Counted from the stretch's first letter, positions 45,552 to 54,611 are shown. The stretch: DNA of 64,000 bases from Rosistilla ulvae (GCF_007741475.1 NZ_CP036261.1:3473798-3537797), one strand, 5' to 3'. A program made the numbers and translations. The notes: generated by a model not told the origin, from the sequence alone.

Positions 45552-46048
45552 CGGACGGCTTCTAGAAAATGCTCCTCGAGGACCGGCGTGTCCAGTTGGC
45601 GATGTGTTGTACATCGTGCGACAGGAACGCGAGCGAGTGTTTTCTCATCGAGGCGGAAAGACGCAGTGGTTGTCTTTTTTCGTTTAACCGCAATACCGTT
45701 CAACGAAGGAGCCTTGGACCGTCGAAAGAATTGGCGGCGGGATGTCGTGGACGGTATTGCGTTTAACCGCGTGCCCAGCGGGCCGCGCGCCAGCGCTATT
45801 GGCGTCAGTGTATATGATCACCCTGACTCAAACCCCGATTTGCTCATCGGGCCGCGCACCCTTCAAAGACGCGGGGCGACGCCCGCGCGGTTAAACAAAA
45901 AGAATGGCCTCTCCACCAGCGGCTTAGCAGCTTGGGGGCGAGCGAGTACAATTCGGTCAAAGGCAGCTTGCGTGGTTGGATCGGTGTGCGAACCCGCTGA
46001 GTCATTTCTGCCGGAACCTTTGGCAATTGAAATTAAAAAGAGACTTGT
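45552..46048. other. Intergenic region containing family 1 element copy C
   Basis: 497 bp with no supported gene. It contains the palindromic element at 45681-45773. Downstream (about 45880-45900) GCGCGGTTAAACAAA resembles a fragment of the same element end. The rest shows nothing I can name. Confidence 0.5.
45681..45773. repeat. Palindromic intergenic element, family 1, copy C
   Basis: Starts CGTTTAACCGCAATACCG and ends CGGTATTGCGTTTAACCG, an inverted match to itself. The interior GTTCAACGAAGGAGCC is shared with copies A and B at 15703 and 15994. About 93 bp, no coding content. Confidence 0.75.
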
Positions 46049-46363
46049 GTGGACTTTCCGGTAATCGTAACAGCAATATTTGGAGCTTTTGTCGTCTTTG
46101 GAGGAGTCATGGGCTATGTCAAAGCTCAAAGCAAGGCTTCTTTAATCGCAGGCAGCATCACGGGCGGACTCCTGCTGCTCTCGGCGTTTCTGATTGCCCG
46201 AGGCATCTCCGCCGGGGCAATTTTGGGGATCGTTGTTTCGCTGCTGTTGATCGGCCAGTTTGGCCCCTCGTTGCGGAAGAAGTTCAAGGTCATGCCCAAC
46301 CTGCTCGTCGTCGTCCTGGGCTTGATCACCGTCGGCACGCTCGTTTTCAGTCTTCTCAAATAG
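46049..46363 (+). CDS. TMEM14-family small membrane protein
   Basis: 104 aa from GTG 46049 (AAAAAGAGA upstream). Four hydrophobic segments: VIVTAIFGAFVVFGGVMGYV, LIAGSITGGLLLLSAFLIA, AGAILGIVVSLLLIGQFG and NLLVVVLGLITVGTLVFSL. The loop GYVKAQSKASLIAGSITG matches the GYxKxxSxxSLxAGxxxG signature of TMEM14 (UPF0136) proteins. In eukaryotes relatives act in mitochondrial or chloroplast membranes; the bacterial function is unknown. Confidence 0.85.
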   Translation: MDFPVIVTAIFGAFVVFGGVMGYVKAQSKASLIAGSITGGLLLLSAFLIARGISAGAILGIVVSLLLIGQFGPSLRKKFKVMPNLLVVVLGLITVGTLVFSLLK

Positions 46364-46541
46364 GTTTCGGCAAACAAGGCGGACGTGGGCATCGTTGGTT
46401 CCATTCTGCCATCGAAGTCGCCCCGTGCCCTTTGGTTGTTCTTCACCGCTGGCACCCATCGGAGAATCCGAAACCGTTTTCTGTAGGATCGGTTTCATTG
46501 CATTGCCTCACACCAACCGCTCAAGCACAGAGAAACGCACC

Positions 46542-47489
46542 ATGCAACCAACAGCCGCCTTACTTGTTCCTCTCCTACTGATCGCCACGGCTGCGTTGGC
46601 ACAGCATCCGCAGCTGCCGGTCGGCCCGAACGCGGACCTCGGTGGCGTTCTACTTATGCCAGCTGGCGACCAATGGAATCGCGATGTGTCAAAAGACCCG
46701 GTCGATCCACGAAGCGACGCCATCATTGCCCGGATCGGTGCTCAGACGCGACTGCATGAAGACTTCGGTCTGACCTGGAAGGGTGCGCCCGGCGGCATCC
46801 CGTATTACGTGGTCAGCGGCGACCAGCCCAAGGTGCCCGTAGCGTTTCGCTATGCGGACGAAAGCGATCCAGGACCCTATCCCATTCCGCCGGATGTTCC
46901 TATCGAGGGCGGGCCGCAAGGCAATGGCGACCGTCATGTGATTGTCCTGGACAAGGATAACTGGCGTCTGTACGAGATGTTTCACGCGTTCCCGATCGAC
47001 GGCGGCAAGTCTTGGCGAGCTAGCAGTGGTGCGATTTTTGATCTGAAAGATCTGAAGCCGCGTCCCGCAGGCTGGACTAGCGCCGATGCTGCCGGATTGC
47101 CGATCCTGCCTGGCCTGGCTCGCTACGATGAACTTTGTGTGACAAAGCAGTTGACGCACGCGTTGCGATTCACTGTAAAAAAGTCTCGCCGCGCCTACGT
47201 TTCCCCGGCTTCACATTTCGCGAGCAAAGACAACGATCCCGATCTGCCCCCCATGGGCATGAGAGTGCGACTGAAAGCTGATTTTGACACTTCCAAATTC
47301 AGCGGCCCGGCGCGAGTGCTTCTCGAAGGACTGAAAACGTACGGCATGATCCTGGCCGACAACGGTAGCGACTGGTTCATCAGTGGCGCTCCCGACGATC
47401 GCTGGATGCATGATGAACTGACTCCGATCCGTCAAGTCAAAGGGAGCGACTTCGAAGTCGTGAAAATGGGGCCGATGACGATGCGGTAG
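46542..47489 (+). CDS. Conserved secreted protein of unknown function
   Basis: 315 aa from ATG 46542 with a signal peptide (ALLVPLLLIATAALAQ). The mature part is strongly patterned: DPVDPRSDAIIARIG, GGIPYYVVSGDQPKVPV, YADESDPGPYPIPPDVPIEG, DRHVIVLDKDNWRLYEM, SGAIFDLKDLKPRPAGWTSA, DAAGLPILPGLARYDELC, HALRFTVKKSRRAYVSPASH and YGMILADNGSDWFISGAPD. I recognise this set from secreted proteins of many soil and marine bacteria, but know no assigned function. The many conserved acidic and aromatic residues suggest a glycan-binding or hydrolytic role (inference only). Confidence 0.8.
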   Translation: MQPTAALLVPLLLIATAALAQHPQLPVGPNADLGGVLLMPAGDQWNRDVSKDPVDPRSDAIIARIGAQTRLHEDFGLTWKGAPGGIPYYVVSGDQPKVPVAFRYADESDPGPYPIPPDVPIEGGPQGNGDRHVIVLDKDNWRLYEMFHAFPIDGGKSWRASSGAIFDLKDLKPRPAGWTSADAAGLPILPGLARYDELCVTKQLTHALRFTVKKSRRAYVSPASHFASKDNDPDLPPMGMRVRLKADFDTSKFSGPARVLLEGLKTYGMILADNGSDWFISGAPDDRWMHDELTPIRQVKGSDFEVVKMGPMTMR

Positions 47490-48294
47490 CGTGGTCCAGT
47501 GAAAGGCACTGCTCTCCATTCTCTTGTCTAACGGAACGCTTATGGGCTCCATGTCTCACCTGCTCATACCGAAGCGAATCGCCAGCACCACAGGCCGGAG
47601 GCCGACACATCGAATGCCGGCCGCGTAAGCCGCCGGTTGCTTGTGTGCGAACAATCGAAGAGGCCGGGAGGCCGACACACATTCATCGCCCCCATGTGCC
47701 GGCCTCCGGCCTATCGGGTTAGTGCTTATCGGGACCGGAGGCTTACGCCTCCGGCAATTCGTGTGTCGGCCTCCGGCCTTAGACGCGGACGGGAAACCTC
47801 GGGTTGGATCGGCACCAGATTTTAAAACTCGCTTTTTTGTCCGGCTCTAAGAAATGGCTGCTTCGTCAAAGTGCTGCTGTCGCTGTCTCCGCACTACAGG
47901 CCGGAGGCCGACACACGAACTGCCGGCCGCGTAAGCCGCCGGTTGCCTGTGTGCGAACAAACGAAGAGGCCGGGAGGCCGACACACATTCGTCGCCCGCA
48001 TGTGCCGGCCTCCCGGCCTCTCGGGGTAGTGCTTCTCGGGACCGGAGGCTTACGCATCCGGCAGTTCGTGTTTCGGCCTCCGGCCTGATAAGCGGACAGG
48101 AAACCTCGGGTTTGATCGGCACCAGATTTTGGAACTCGCTTCTCTATCCGGCTCTAAGCTCAAATAGTTGCCTGCCCTAGGACGGAAGGCCTTGTTGTTT
48201 CCATGCGTCCTTCGGAGCACGATAGAATAAGGCCGTTCGGCGAGCCGTGTTGTGCCCGCCGCGAGCAAGCAAACGGCAACCGGGAGTGTCCGAA
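47490..48294. other. Intergenic region filled by a duplicated palindromic unit
   Basis: 805 bp without a supported gene. Its main content is the two-copy repeat listed next; the short open frames across it follow the repeat on both strands and look non-coding. Confidence 0.6.
47585..48158. repeat. Tandemly duplicated 267/268-bp unit, each with inverted ends
   Basis: Copy 1 spans 47585-47851 and copy 2 47891-48158, separated by 39 bp. They agree along their length, from CACAGGCCGGAGGCCGACAC / CTACAGGCCGGAGGCCGACA to the ends GTCCGGCTCTAAG / ATCCGGCTCTAAG. In each copy AGGCCGGAGGCCGACACA near the start is mirrored by a CGGCCTCCGGCCT segment (ending about 47780 and 48087), giving a long hairpin of about 190 bp plus a roughly 75-bp tail. 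A MITE-like or REP-like element that duplicated in place. Confidence 0.85.
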
Positions 48295-49725
48295 GTGAAC
48301 CAGCACCGTGCATTGAGGATTCAGGACCGACGAGCGTTTCTTCGCGGTTCAGCCTGGGGCGCCGCGACGGCAGTGGCCGCGATGGGGAGCTCCCGTTTCG
48401 TTTCGGCCGAAGCGCCGGAGCTCACCGCGCCCGCAGCGCTTCCGACTCGGCCTGCAGGCGTCGAGGTGTTGATGCCGCGAGATCGAGTGCCGCTGTCGTT
48501 CATCATCGATGATTCGACCTGCTTGGTGAACATGGGACACTTTTGCACTCCGCAGTTCGCCACCGCGATGCCAAACCGCGCCGAGTATCAAAAGCCGTGG
48601 CGATCGTGGCCGCGCGAGATCCCCGACAGCTTTGTCCGCAAGTTTGGTCAGTGGTGCGCCGACCAGGGCGTCAAAGGCAAATACAGCATCGTCCCCAATC
48701 CCGCCTGCGTCGGCTGGCTCGACCGGGAATTGCCCGGTTGGTCGCGGGCCGATTTGCAGGCCAGCTTAAAACTTGTCCGCGAATTGATGCTCCCCAACTG
48801 GGACATTCATCCCGAGATGATCACGCACACTCGCGTGATCGATCTGAAGACCGGCCGACCGATGCAGAAGATCAGCCCGGCGACGATGGAGAATTCGTAT
48901 CCTCAGGAAAAGAAGAGCGTCGACGAATTGGCCGCCTATCTCGCCTATGCACTTCGCATTGTGAAGAACTGTGATCTCCCCTGCGAGGGAATCACCACAC
49001 CGGGTGGCTTTGGCAATTCGATGAAATCCGAACTGCCGATCGCTGTCGACCAGGCCGTTCGCGACGTCTACGGCATCGATCTGCCGCACTATTTCAAATA
49101 CGTCATCTCGGGCGACCGGAGTACCGAGCCGAAGCTTGAACATTTGCGAGGCGTGGGGACCGACAACGTCCGGTTAACCGTCAACGTTCCGGCGGGAACG
49201 GGCGATTGGTTTGGCGGTTGGCAAGGCGATTCGCTCTCCGACCCCGACCGCTATTGCAACGCCGCGGCGACCAGCGGCCGAATGGTCGAACTGATCCAGC
49301 GGCGACAACCGGCGGTAATGATCTGTCATTGGCCGGGGATGTACAGCAATGGCAGCGAAGAAGGTTTCCGCAGCTTCCAACGAGTCGTCCAGTCGTTGGC
49401 GTCGCGATTCGGCGACGACACGATCTGGATGAAGGTCAGCGAGATCGCTCGCTACTGGGCCGCGAAACAACTGACCGAGATCCGCCGCGAGGGAAACCGC
49501 CTAACGCTCACAGCCCCCTTCGCCACGCAGCGCTACACGCTACAAATCGACGCCGCCGCGGGACCTGTGAGCATCCAGCAAGGAAGCAAACGCACGCAAC
49601 TGCGCCAGGCGTCCCGTCGATCGACATTGGACGCAGGAACATGGATCGCCGACGAGCAAAACCTAGTCGCCTGCTTCGACCTGCCCAAGGGAACAAGCGA
49701 GATGGTGTTGGGAGCGAATTCGTAG
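48295..49725 (+). CDS. Tat-exported polysaccharide deacetylase-like protein
   Basis: 476 aa from GTG 48295 (GGGAG about ten bases upstream). A twin-arginine signal is present: DRRAFLRGSAWGAATAVAAM. The following domain looks like an NodB/deacetylase-type (beta/alpha) barrel: VPLSFIIDDSTCLVNMG (metal-site Asp pair), GVKGKYSIVPNPACVGW, NWDIHPEMITHTRVIDL, LPCEGITTPGGFGNSM and VMICHWPGMY. The C-terminal part is a beta domain (LTLTAPFATQRYTLQIDAA). Similar proteins occur across planctomycetes and related groups; substrate unknown. It stands alone between repeats and the RT island. Confidence 0.75.
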   Translation: MNQHRALRIQDRRAFLRGSAWGAATAVAAMGSSRFVSAEAPELTAPAALPTRPAGVEVLMPRDRVPLSFIIDDSTCLVNMGHFCTPQFATAMPNRAEYQKPWRSWPREIPDSFVRKFGQWCADQGVKGKYSIVPNPACVGWLDRELPGWSRADLQASLKLVRELMLPNWDIHPEMITHTRVIDLKTGRPMQKISPATMENSYPQEKKSVDELAAYLAYALRIVKNCDLPCEGITTPGGFGNSMKSELPIAVDQAVRDVYGIDLPHYFKYVISGDRSTEPKLEHLRGVGTDNVRLTVNVPAGTGDWFGGWQGDSLSDPDRYCNAAATSGRMVELIQRRQPAVMICHWPGMYSNGSEEGFRSFQRVVQSLASRFGDDTIWMKVSEIARYWAAKQLTEIRREGNRLTLTAPFATQRYTLQIDAAAGPVSIQQGSKRTQLRQASRRSTLDAGTWIADEQNLVACFDLPKGTSEMVLGANS

Positions 49726-50426
49726 GGACTGGAAATGGTTTCCCGTCGTCTTGTCTCAACCGAAGCTCAATTGCAGGCTGCAGATAAAAACTTATTGATA
49801 CGCGATGAAGTGGCCAACGTCCCAAAGTTGGAACACATGGCCCACAACGAAGAGCGAACTCATCATCCCAGTATCAAGCGAGTGTGAGCCGTGACCGTTT
49901 AGGCCACTAGACCTTAGCAAGCCGATATGGCCAAGCCACGACTGATGAAACCGCTGCATACAGCGCCGGCCACCACACCACCGCCAGGCTATCCCGACAT
50001 GGACGATTGAGCCCTGGAACCTTTCCTTCACTCATATTTCTCTAGTAATCCTAAAAAATGCCACGCCCCAAACGCTCTGACGAAGCAAACGCGAACCACC
50101 ACCCATAATACAGTGGCAATGCGCGAATCAAATTTCGCGCTCACGAAAACACCCATCGCAAGCCAAAACCCTCGAAAAGAAGTCCTGACCAGAATTATCT
50201 TTCATTTGGACGCTCCCTGCGAGCCATCACTAAGCCATCGACCTACCAACAAATAGCACGGTAGCTCGACTGAGTGCTCATCTTCTTGTAAAACATTCAC
50301 TGTCGCCGAATGAGGCCTGCTGAAAAATCACGAGCGATTGGCTATTGAGGATGTGCAATCCATAGATAGTCTCAGTTGCACTTATAAGACACGAATTACC
50401 GAATTTCCGAAAACGATCTGCTTTCA
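49726..50426. other. AT-richer gap upstream of the reverse transcriptases
   Basis: 701 bp. From about 50030 the composition becomes markedly AT-richer than the flanks, marking the left side of the foreign island. No gene was recognised; a minus-strand frame at 49792-50031 resembles nothing. TATAAG at 50383-50388 may be a -10 for the RT operon, but I see no matching -35. No clear direct repeat marks an island end. Confidence 0.5.
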
Positions 50427-51614
50427 ATGACACGACTAAGCGATCCTAAGTACATAGCAACCTTAGTTCGCGCAGATGACTGCCTCCGCTTTCGCGATGC
50501 GAGACATTCTGGACCTAAACAGGCTGCAATCCAGATCGCCTCAAGGTTTGCGGATCGCACGTATGTGCCACAACCAGTCGAGACGACTATCAATCGAGGT
50601 AAATCAACACTTCGCGTAACGTCGTACGCAGACGCACTTTTCTTGCGCCACTGTTGCCGTGTGCTAAGAAGCGGCAATATACATCACCCGCCATCTCGGC
50701 AAGTGATCTGTCGGCAGTTAAAATCGGTGCTCGAATCTGATGTTCCTCACTTTATCATCCGGACGGATATTGCTAAGTGTTTTGGTTCTGTGCCTGCTGA
50801 ACAATCGCTTAATTTGCCGTCAGTCAGGGAAAAACTGAAATCTGTAGAATTCAATTGGTGCAAGACACTATTGAGGTGTAACGAAAATCCATTGCAACCC
50901 TTACATTATGGTTTAGCCATAAGCAGTGACTTAGCTGAACATTTCCTTGCAGAGTTTGATCGCCAAGTTATCTGTCATACCGGAGTTATTTACTATAGTC
51001 GATTTGTTGATGACATCCTCATCGTCACAGCTGCGCGATCAGCCGAACGTGTATTTGAAAAAGTGGCTTGCGCGCTACCTGCGGGCCTGTCTTTGAACCG
51101 AGAAAAAACGTCGCAATGCCACTGGAACGACGGAATTTCGAACAGAACAGAGTTTGAATACTTGGGATATTCGTTTATGCTGACGAAAAAAGTTAAATCC
51201 AAAACACGGACATCTATTGAAATCGGATTGTCAGAGCGAAAAGAACTTCAAATCCGCCAACGCTTGGGCCGTGTGTTTCTAGCGTTCCAAAAAGATAAAG
51301 ATTTCCTACTGCTTCGTGATCGTCTTCGTTACCTTACCGGCGGGACTACGACTCATAGCAACTTCACACATCGTCGCGTTCAAATTGGCCTACGATCGTC
51401 ACATCCTGAATTGACGAACTTAAAGCGACTTTTCAGCTTGGATGGTTACCTACATCAAAGGATTCGGGCGGCAAGCTCGGATGGTACCGATCCCTTACTT
51501 TCGACCGAACAGATGCGGGGGCTCCAACGGCTTTCTTTTTCGGCGAGCTATAAACTAAACATTCGACACCGGTTTAGCGGGAAACGGCTTTGGCTGGTAC
51601 GGGATGTGTTTTAG
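50427..51614 (+). CDS. drt3a: Defence reverse transcriptase, Drt3a-like (first RT of a DRT3 pair)
   Basis: 395 aa reverse transcriptase of the unknown-group (UG/DRT) type. Palm motifs: D114 in FIIRTDIAKCFGSVP (motif A), YGLAISSDLAEHFLAEFD (161-178, motif B), FVDD at 193-196 (YYSRFVDDILIV), LNREKT, and FEYLGYSF. The length and the adjacent second RT fit DRT3, in which Drt3a (about 400 aa) and Drt3b (about 650 aa) act together with a non-coding RNA against phages. In reported work Drt3a copies an AC-repeat RNA template. No integrase, maturase or retron msr/msd is seen. Codons are AT-richer than those of the neighbours. The second RT starts two bases after the stop. Confidence 0.8.
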   Translation: MTRLSDPKYIATLVRADDCLRFRDARHSGPKQAAIQIASRFADRTYVPQPVETTINRGKSTLRVTSYADALFLRHCCRVLRSGNIHHPPSRQVICRQLKSVLESDVPHFIIRTDIAKCFGSVPAEQSLNLPSVREKLKSVEFNWCKTLLRCNENPLQPLHYGLAISSDLAEHFLAEFDRQVICHTGVIYYSRFVDDILIVTAARSAERVFEKVACALPAGLSLNREKTSQCHWNDGISNRTEFEYLGYSFMLTKKVKSKTRTSIEIGLSERKELQIRQRLGRVFLAFQKDKDFLLLRDRLRYLTGGTTTHSNFTHRRVQIGLRSSHPELTNLKRLFSLDGYLHQRIRAASSDGTDPLLSTEQMRGLQRLSFSASYKLNIRHRFSGKRLWLVRDVF

Positions 51615-51616
51615 GC

Positions 51617-53491
51617 ATGCGAAACTATTTGAGAATCAACTCGGATGACCACTACAGAGTGCTATTGAGCGAGATATTGCCGCATGAAGTGCCACCGCGA
51701 TTCTCGTTGCGCACCATCTACGAACGCATCCGCGACAAGACGGAGCACGAATTAGACAAGGCTATTTGTCCAGGACCTCCCAACAAACCTCTCGAAACGA
51801 TTCCATATGTTTACAAATTAGTGCGCGATAGAAAAAAGCCTCGCCAAATCCATGTGATGCATCCGTTTCACTATCGGACCGTGGCTAAGTTTCTCGAGAC
51901 GTTTTCAACTCAAGTAATTGTAAACTGTCGTAAGAGTCGTTGGTCACTGCGTGCACCATATGCCATCGCGAAACGATTCAGGATAAACACTCCACTTAGA
52001 GCGGGAAGCGATAGCGAGCAAGACCAAGCTGTCAACCCAACTCGCTACTTTGCGTATCGCCCGTTTCGATTACTCTATTCGTTTTATGATTCTGAGGACT
52101 TTGGATCGCTTGAGTCTCGATTTCGTTTCCAACGCATGCTTGATGTCCAGGCGTGCTTCGACAACATCTACACGCACGCGATCTCCTGGGCGATTCGTGG
52201 AAAATCACACGCTAAGAGACAAGATAGTCGAAACGCATGGCATACTCTTGACGCTCAGTTCGACAGCCTGATGAGAAGCATGAATCATGGAGAGACTCAC
52301 GGCATACTCGTAGGACCGGAGCTTTCGAGAGTATTTGCAGAACTGCTGCTGCAAACAGTGGATTCAGCAGCCGAAGCAAGGTTGCTTGAAACTTTTGTGC
52401 ATGGAACGCACTATGAGGTGCGTCGATATGTTGACGATATCTTCATTTTCTTCAATGACGAAGTCGTTGCCGATCAGGTCGAGGCGACAATCCGAGAAGA
52501 ACTCCGACTTGTAAAGCTTTTGATCAACGAGTCAAAGACTACGCAGATAGAATCACCATTCATGTCGGACTCTAGCGCTCTTAAGCACAAAATTAGCGAT
52601 TCGATGGATCGTTATGAGAGTAAAATCAGGTCGTACAAAGAGCGGAACGTGCATCCGCCTAGCGGTATCGGGCTACGAATGCTCAAAGAGTTCAAACGTA
52701 TTGTTTCGGAATCAAATTGCACATACGAAAGTTGCGTTAGCTACGCATTGACAATTTTGCAGAAGAAGTTTGAGCGATCGGGGGCGAATCTATCGCAGCT
52801 CTACGTGGAAAGTGGGATCGTCTTCTTTGCGAGCCGACTTCTTGAACTTGACTTTAGATACCAGACAGCTGTGCGATACTCGCTCTTTTATGAGATTGGG
52901 CGAGAGAAGTTAAGTCGCGTTGACGACGGAATGTCGCGGGTTCAGCGACTTGACGAGGAGATGGTCAATCAAATCACTAAAATTAGTGCTAACGCGATTT
53001 CACGTGAACTGGTGCCCGTCCTGCCGCTGCTAGTCGTGCTTATACCACTTGCTTCCCTTGACTTGTTGCACGAAGTGCATTCGGATCTAGTGCGTTTGAT
53101 ATGGCTATCGGCTACAAAAAGCATGCGGGATGATGAAATCGACTACTTCACCGTTCTTGGGCTGCTTTTCGTTGCCGCAAACCGTGTTCAACACAGCGCG
53201 ATCAGGACGGCAATTATGTCGAAAATCAAAGTTTTTTTTGATCACATGCCGGACAACTGCAAGCGGGCTGATGCATTGATGCTTGCTTCGGACCTGGCGT
53301 GCTGTCCATTTCTTTCTGTGGAGGAACGAAAGAGCATGATCGATATCGTCAGCCGATTTTCCGGGACGAAGCTAAATCGCAACCAAGTATTCAACGCAGT
53401 CAGCGGTTCATCGATGTTTTTCGACTGGGATAGTAGCACGTCGACACTGACATACCTCCTTGAAAAACAGACTCCGATTGGCTATGCTTAA
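51617..53491 (+). CDS. drt3b: Defence reverse transcriptase, Drt3b-like (second RT of a DRT3 pair)
   Basis: 624 aa from ATG 51617, two bases after the first RT stop (an in-frame TTG at 51590 lies inside that gene). Palm motifs: D176 in MLDVQACFDNIY, THGILVGPELSRVFAELL (227-244) and YVDD at 271-274 (RRYVDDIFIFFND), so the catalytic Asp residues are intact, followed by LLINESKTTQIESPF. The C-terminal 250 residues are helical without a known domain. In the studied DRT3 system Drt3b makes the complementary strand without a nucleic acid template, using protein residues; whether those residues are conserved here cannot be judged. Probably in one complex with the first RT and an RNA. Confidence 0.8.
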   Translation: MRNYLRINSDDHYRVLLSEILPHEVPPRFSLRTIYERIRDKTEHELDKAICPGPPNKPLETIPYVYKLVRDRKKPRQIHVMHPFHYRTVAKFLETFSTQVIVNCRKSRWSLRAPYAIAKRFRINTPLRAGSDSEQDQAVNPTRYFAYRPFRLLYSFYDSEDFGSLESRFRFQRMLDVQACFDNIYTHAISWAIRGKSHAKRQDSRNAWHTLDAQFDSLMRSMNHGETHGILVGPELSRVFAELLLQTVDSAAEARLLETFVHGTHYEVRRYVDDIFIFFNDEVVADQVEATIREELRLVKLLINESKTTQIESPFMSDSSALKHKISDSMDRYESKIRSYKERNVHPPSGIGLRMLKEFKRIVSESNCTYESCVSYALTILQKKFERSGANLSQLYVESGIVFFASRLLELDFRYQTAVRYSLFYEIGREKLSRVDDGMSRVQRLDEEMVNQITKISANAISRELVPVLPLLVVLIPLASLDLLHEVHSDLVRLIWLSATKSMRDDEIDYFTVLGLLFVAANRVQHSAIRTAIMSKIKVFFDHMPDNCKRADALMLASDLACCPFLSVEERKSMIDIVSRFSGTKLNRNQVFNAVSGSSMFFDWDSSTSTLTYLLEKQTPIGYA

Positions 53492-53582
53492 ACATCCGAG
53501 GCAGGAACTCCTATAGCAAAGTTACGCAAATTGCAACTTTGCATGCGGCTTCTCAGCTAAGGCGCACATAGTATTATGTTCG

Positions 53583-53697
53583 CTTTTTTTGTAGCGACGG
53601 GGGAAAACACCGCAAGTGCCGAACCCCGCTCTTTTAACGGAGCACACACACTTTCCGCTCGGTGGCACGTTCCGTTTCGACGGTTCGTGCCCTTTTT
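53583..53697 (+). ncRNA. Candidate DRT3-associated non-coding RNA with ACACACAC loop
   Basis: Starting about 90 bp after the drt3b stop. A TATTAT -10-like box at 53572-53577 would start a transcript near 53583. The RNA contains GAGC (53640-53643) and GCTC (53657-53660) closing a 13-base loop that begins ACACACAC (53644-53651). Its 3' end is the intrinsic terminator at 53664-53697. The reported DRT3 ncRNA carries an ACACAC template; the match and position make this a good candidate. Boundaries are inferred. A further stem (GCAAAGTT/AACTTTGC, near 53515-53541) lies upstream and might belong to a longer transcript. Confidence 0.5.
53664..53697 (+). terminator. Intrinsic terminator after the candidate ncRNA
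   Basis: GGCACG pairs with CGTGCC, followed by a two-by-two TT/TT internal loop and CCG/CGG around the loop TTTCGA. The hairpin is followed by CTTTTT, giving a classical U-run. Confidence 0.75.
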
Positions 53698-53710
53698 CTA
53701 TTGACCAGGT

Positions 53711-53795
53711 CTAAGTGGTCAGGACTCTTTTGCGTTGCTTCGCGCACTACCACGGTTCAATGCGTTACCAGATCTAAGGGGGCAGGACTCATTGA
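53711..53795. repeat. Fragments of the GGTCAGGACTC MITE-like family
   Basis: CTAAGTGGTCAGGACTCTTT continues TGCGTTGCTTCGCG...CCACGGTTCAATGCG, as in the complete copies at 54270 and 56125, but stops after about 55 bp. Directly behind it another end, CTAAGGGGGCAGGACTCA, begins and is cut off. Two truncated copies side by side. Confidence 0.65.
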
Positions 53796-53861
53796 CGGTA
53801 CAGCGTAGTGTTGTGCTCCGGCGCGATGCGGAGCGAGAGTCGACTCGGAAAAGGGTTGCCG

Positions 53862-54262
53862 ACTCGTTTCGCTGGTTTTTGTAACGCAGCACGCGAGTGG
53901 ATGGTGGCATTCGCGCGATTCGCGGGCGGGACGGTTGAGGTACGTTGCTGCCGCCCCGCTGGGGCTTTTGATTGACTTGGGCGCGGTGGTCCCATGGCTC
54001 ACGCCATGGGCTACCTGCTGTCGTTCCTGCCGGAACTGGTGCGCTCGCAAGATCGGGGCGGAACTCGATTCGTTGGTTGGTTTGTATAGCGCAGCTTGCG
54101 GGTGGATGATGGTATTTGCGTGACTGGCGTGATTCGCGCGCAGGATGTCTGATGTGCATTGCCGCCGCCCCGCTGGGGCTTTTGATTGGCTTGGGCGCGG
54201 TGGTCCCATGGCTCACGCCATGGGCTACCTGCTGTCGTTCCTGCCGGAACTGGTGCGCTCGA
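53862..54262. repeat. Two copies of a 160-190-bp dispersed repeat
   Basis: Copy 1 about 53862-54050, copy 2 about 54059-54262; a third copy is at 60231. Shared pieces are ACGCAGC...GCGAGTGGATG, TTGCTGCCGCCCCGCTGGGG, TGGCTCACGCCATGGGCTAC and CTGCTGTCGTTCCTGCCGGA. The CCATGGC/GCCATGG pair gives a small internal hairpin. No coding content. Confidence 0.8.
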
Positions 54263-54269
54263 CGAGATC

Positions 54270-54418
54270 TAAGGGGGCACGACTCTTTTGCGATGGTTCG
54301 CGAATTGCCACGGTTCAATGCGTGGTCGATCGCGTTTGCCTCGTTATTGTGTTTGGGGCTTGGTGTCTTTTAGGGATAGAAGGCCAGGGGGACTCCGCAA
54401 AGAGTCGTGCCCCTTTTC
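54270..54418. repeat. MITE-like element M1 (about 148 bp, inverted ends)
   Basis: Left end AAGGGGGCACGACTCTTTT and right end AAAGAGTCGTGCCCCTTTT are inverted copies. The interior CGAATTGCCACGGTTCAATG and CGTGGTCGATCGCGTTTGCC is shared with M2 at 56125. Non-autonomous; the probable source is the REP-associated transposase whose remnant lies at 60029. Confidence 0.8.
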
Positions 54419-54611
54419 TTGTCCACCGATAGTTGTTACTTGCAATTTAGTTCGTCAATACACACAATCACTGTCCCCCATCCGCTCATCCCTTCAAGAA
54501 AATGCAATCATGCGAATTGTTCTTCTACGATGGATTGTCGGATCAATGGACGCTCCGCATTTTCGCGGCAAAATCCGTCATCAGTTTCGCTCTTCAGGAT
54601 TCTGGAAAACC

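Larger units (their letters stand above)
53698..54611. other. Repeat cluster between the RT island and sulfatase 1
   Basis: No gene is supported between the terminator and the sulfatase. The stretch is a patchwork of MITE-like fragments (53711-53795), two copies of a 160-190-bp repeat, and a complete MITE-like element (54270-54418). About 54419-54611 shows no motif apart from alternative in-frame starts of the sulfatase (for example an ATG at 54510). Confidence 0.6.

Noticed and set aside
49792-50031. 79-aa minus-strand frame near the RT island
   Set aside because: No family match, no convincing start; probably non-coding.
50427-53491. Group II intron or retron origin for the RT pair
   Set aside because: No maturase/X or endonuclease domain, no intron RNA end structures and no msr/msd seen; two RTs in tandem fit DRT3 better.
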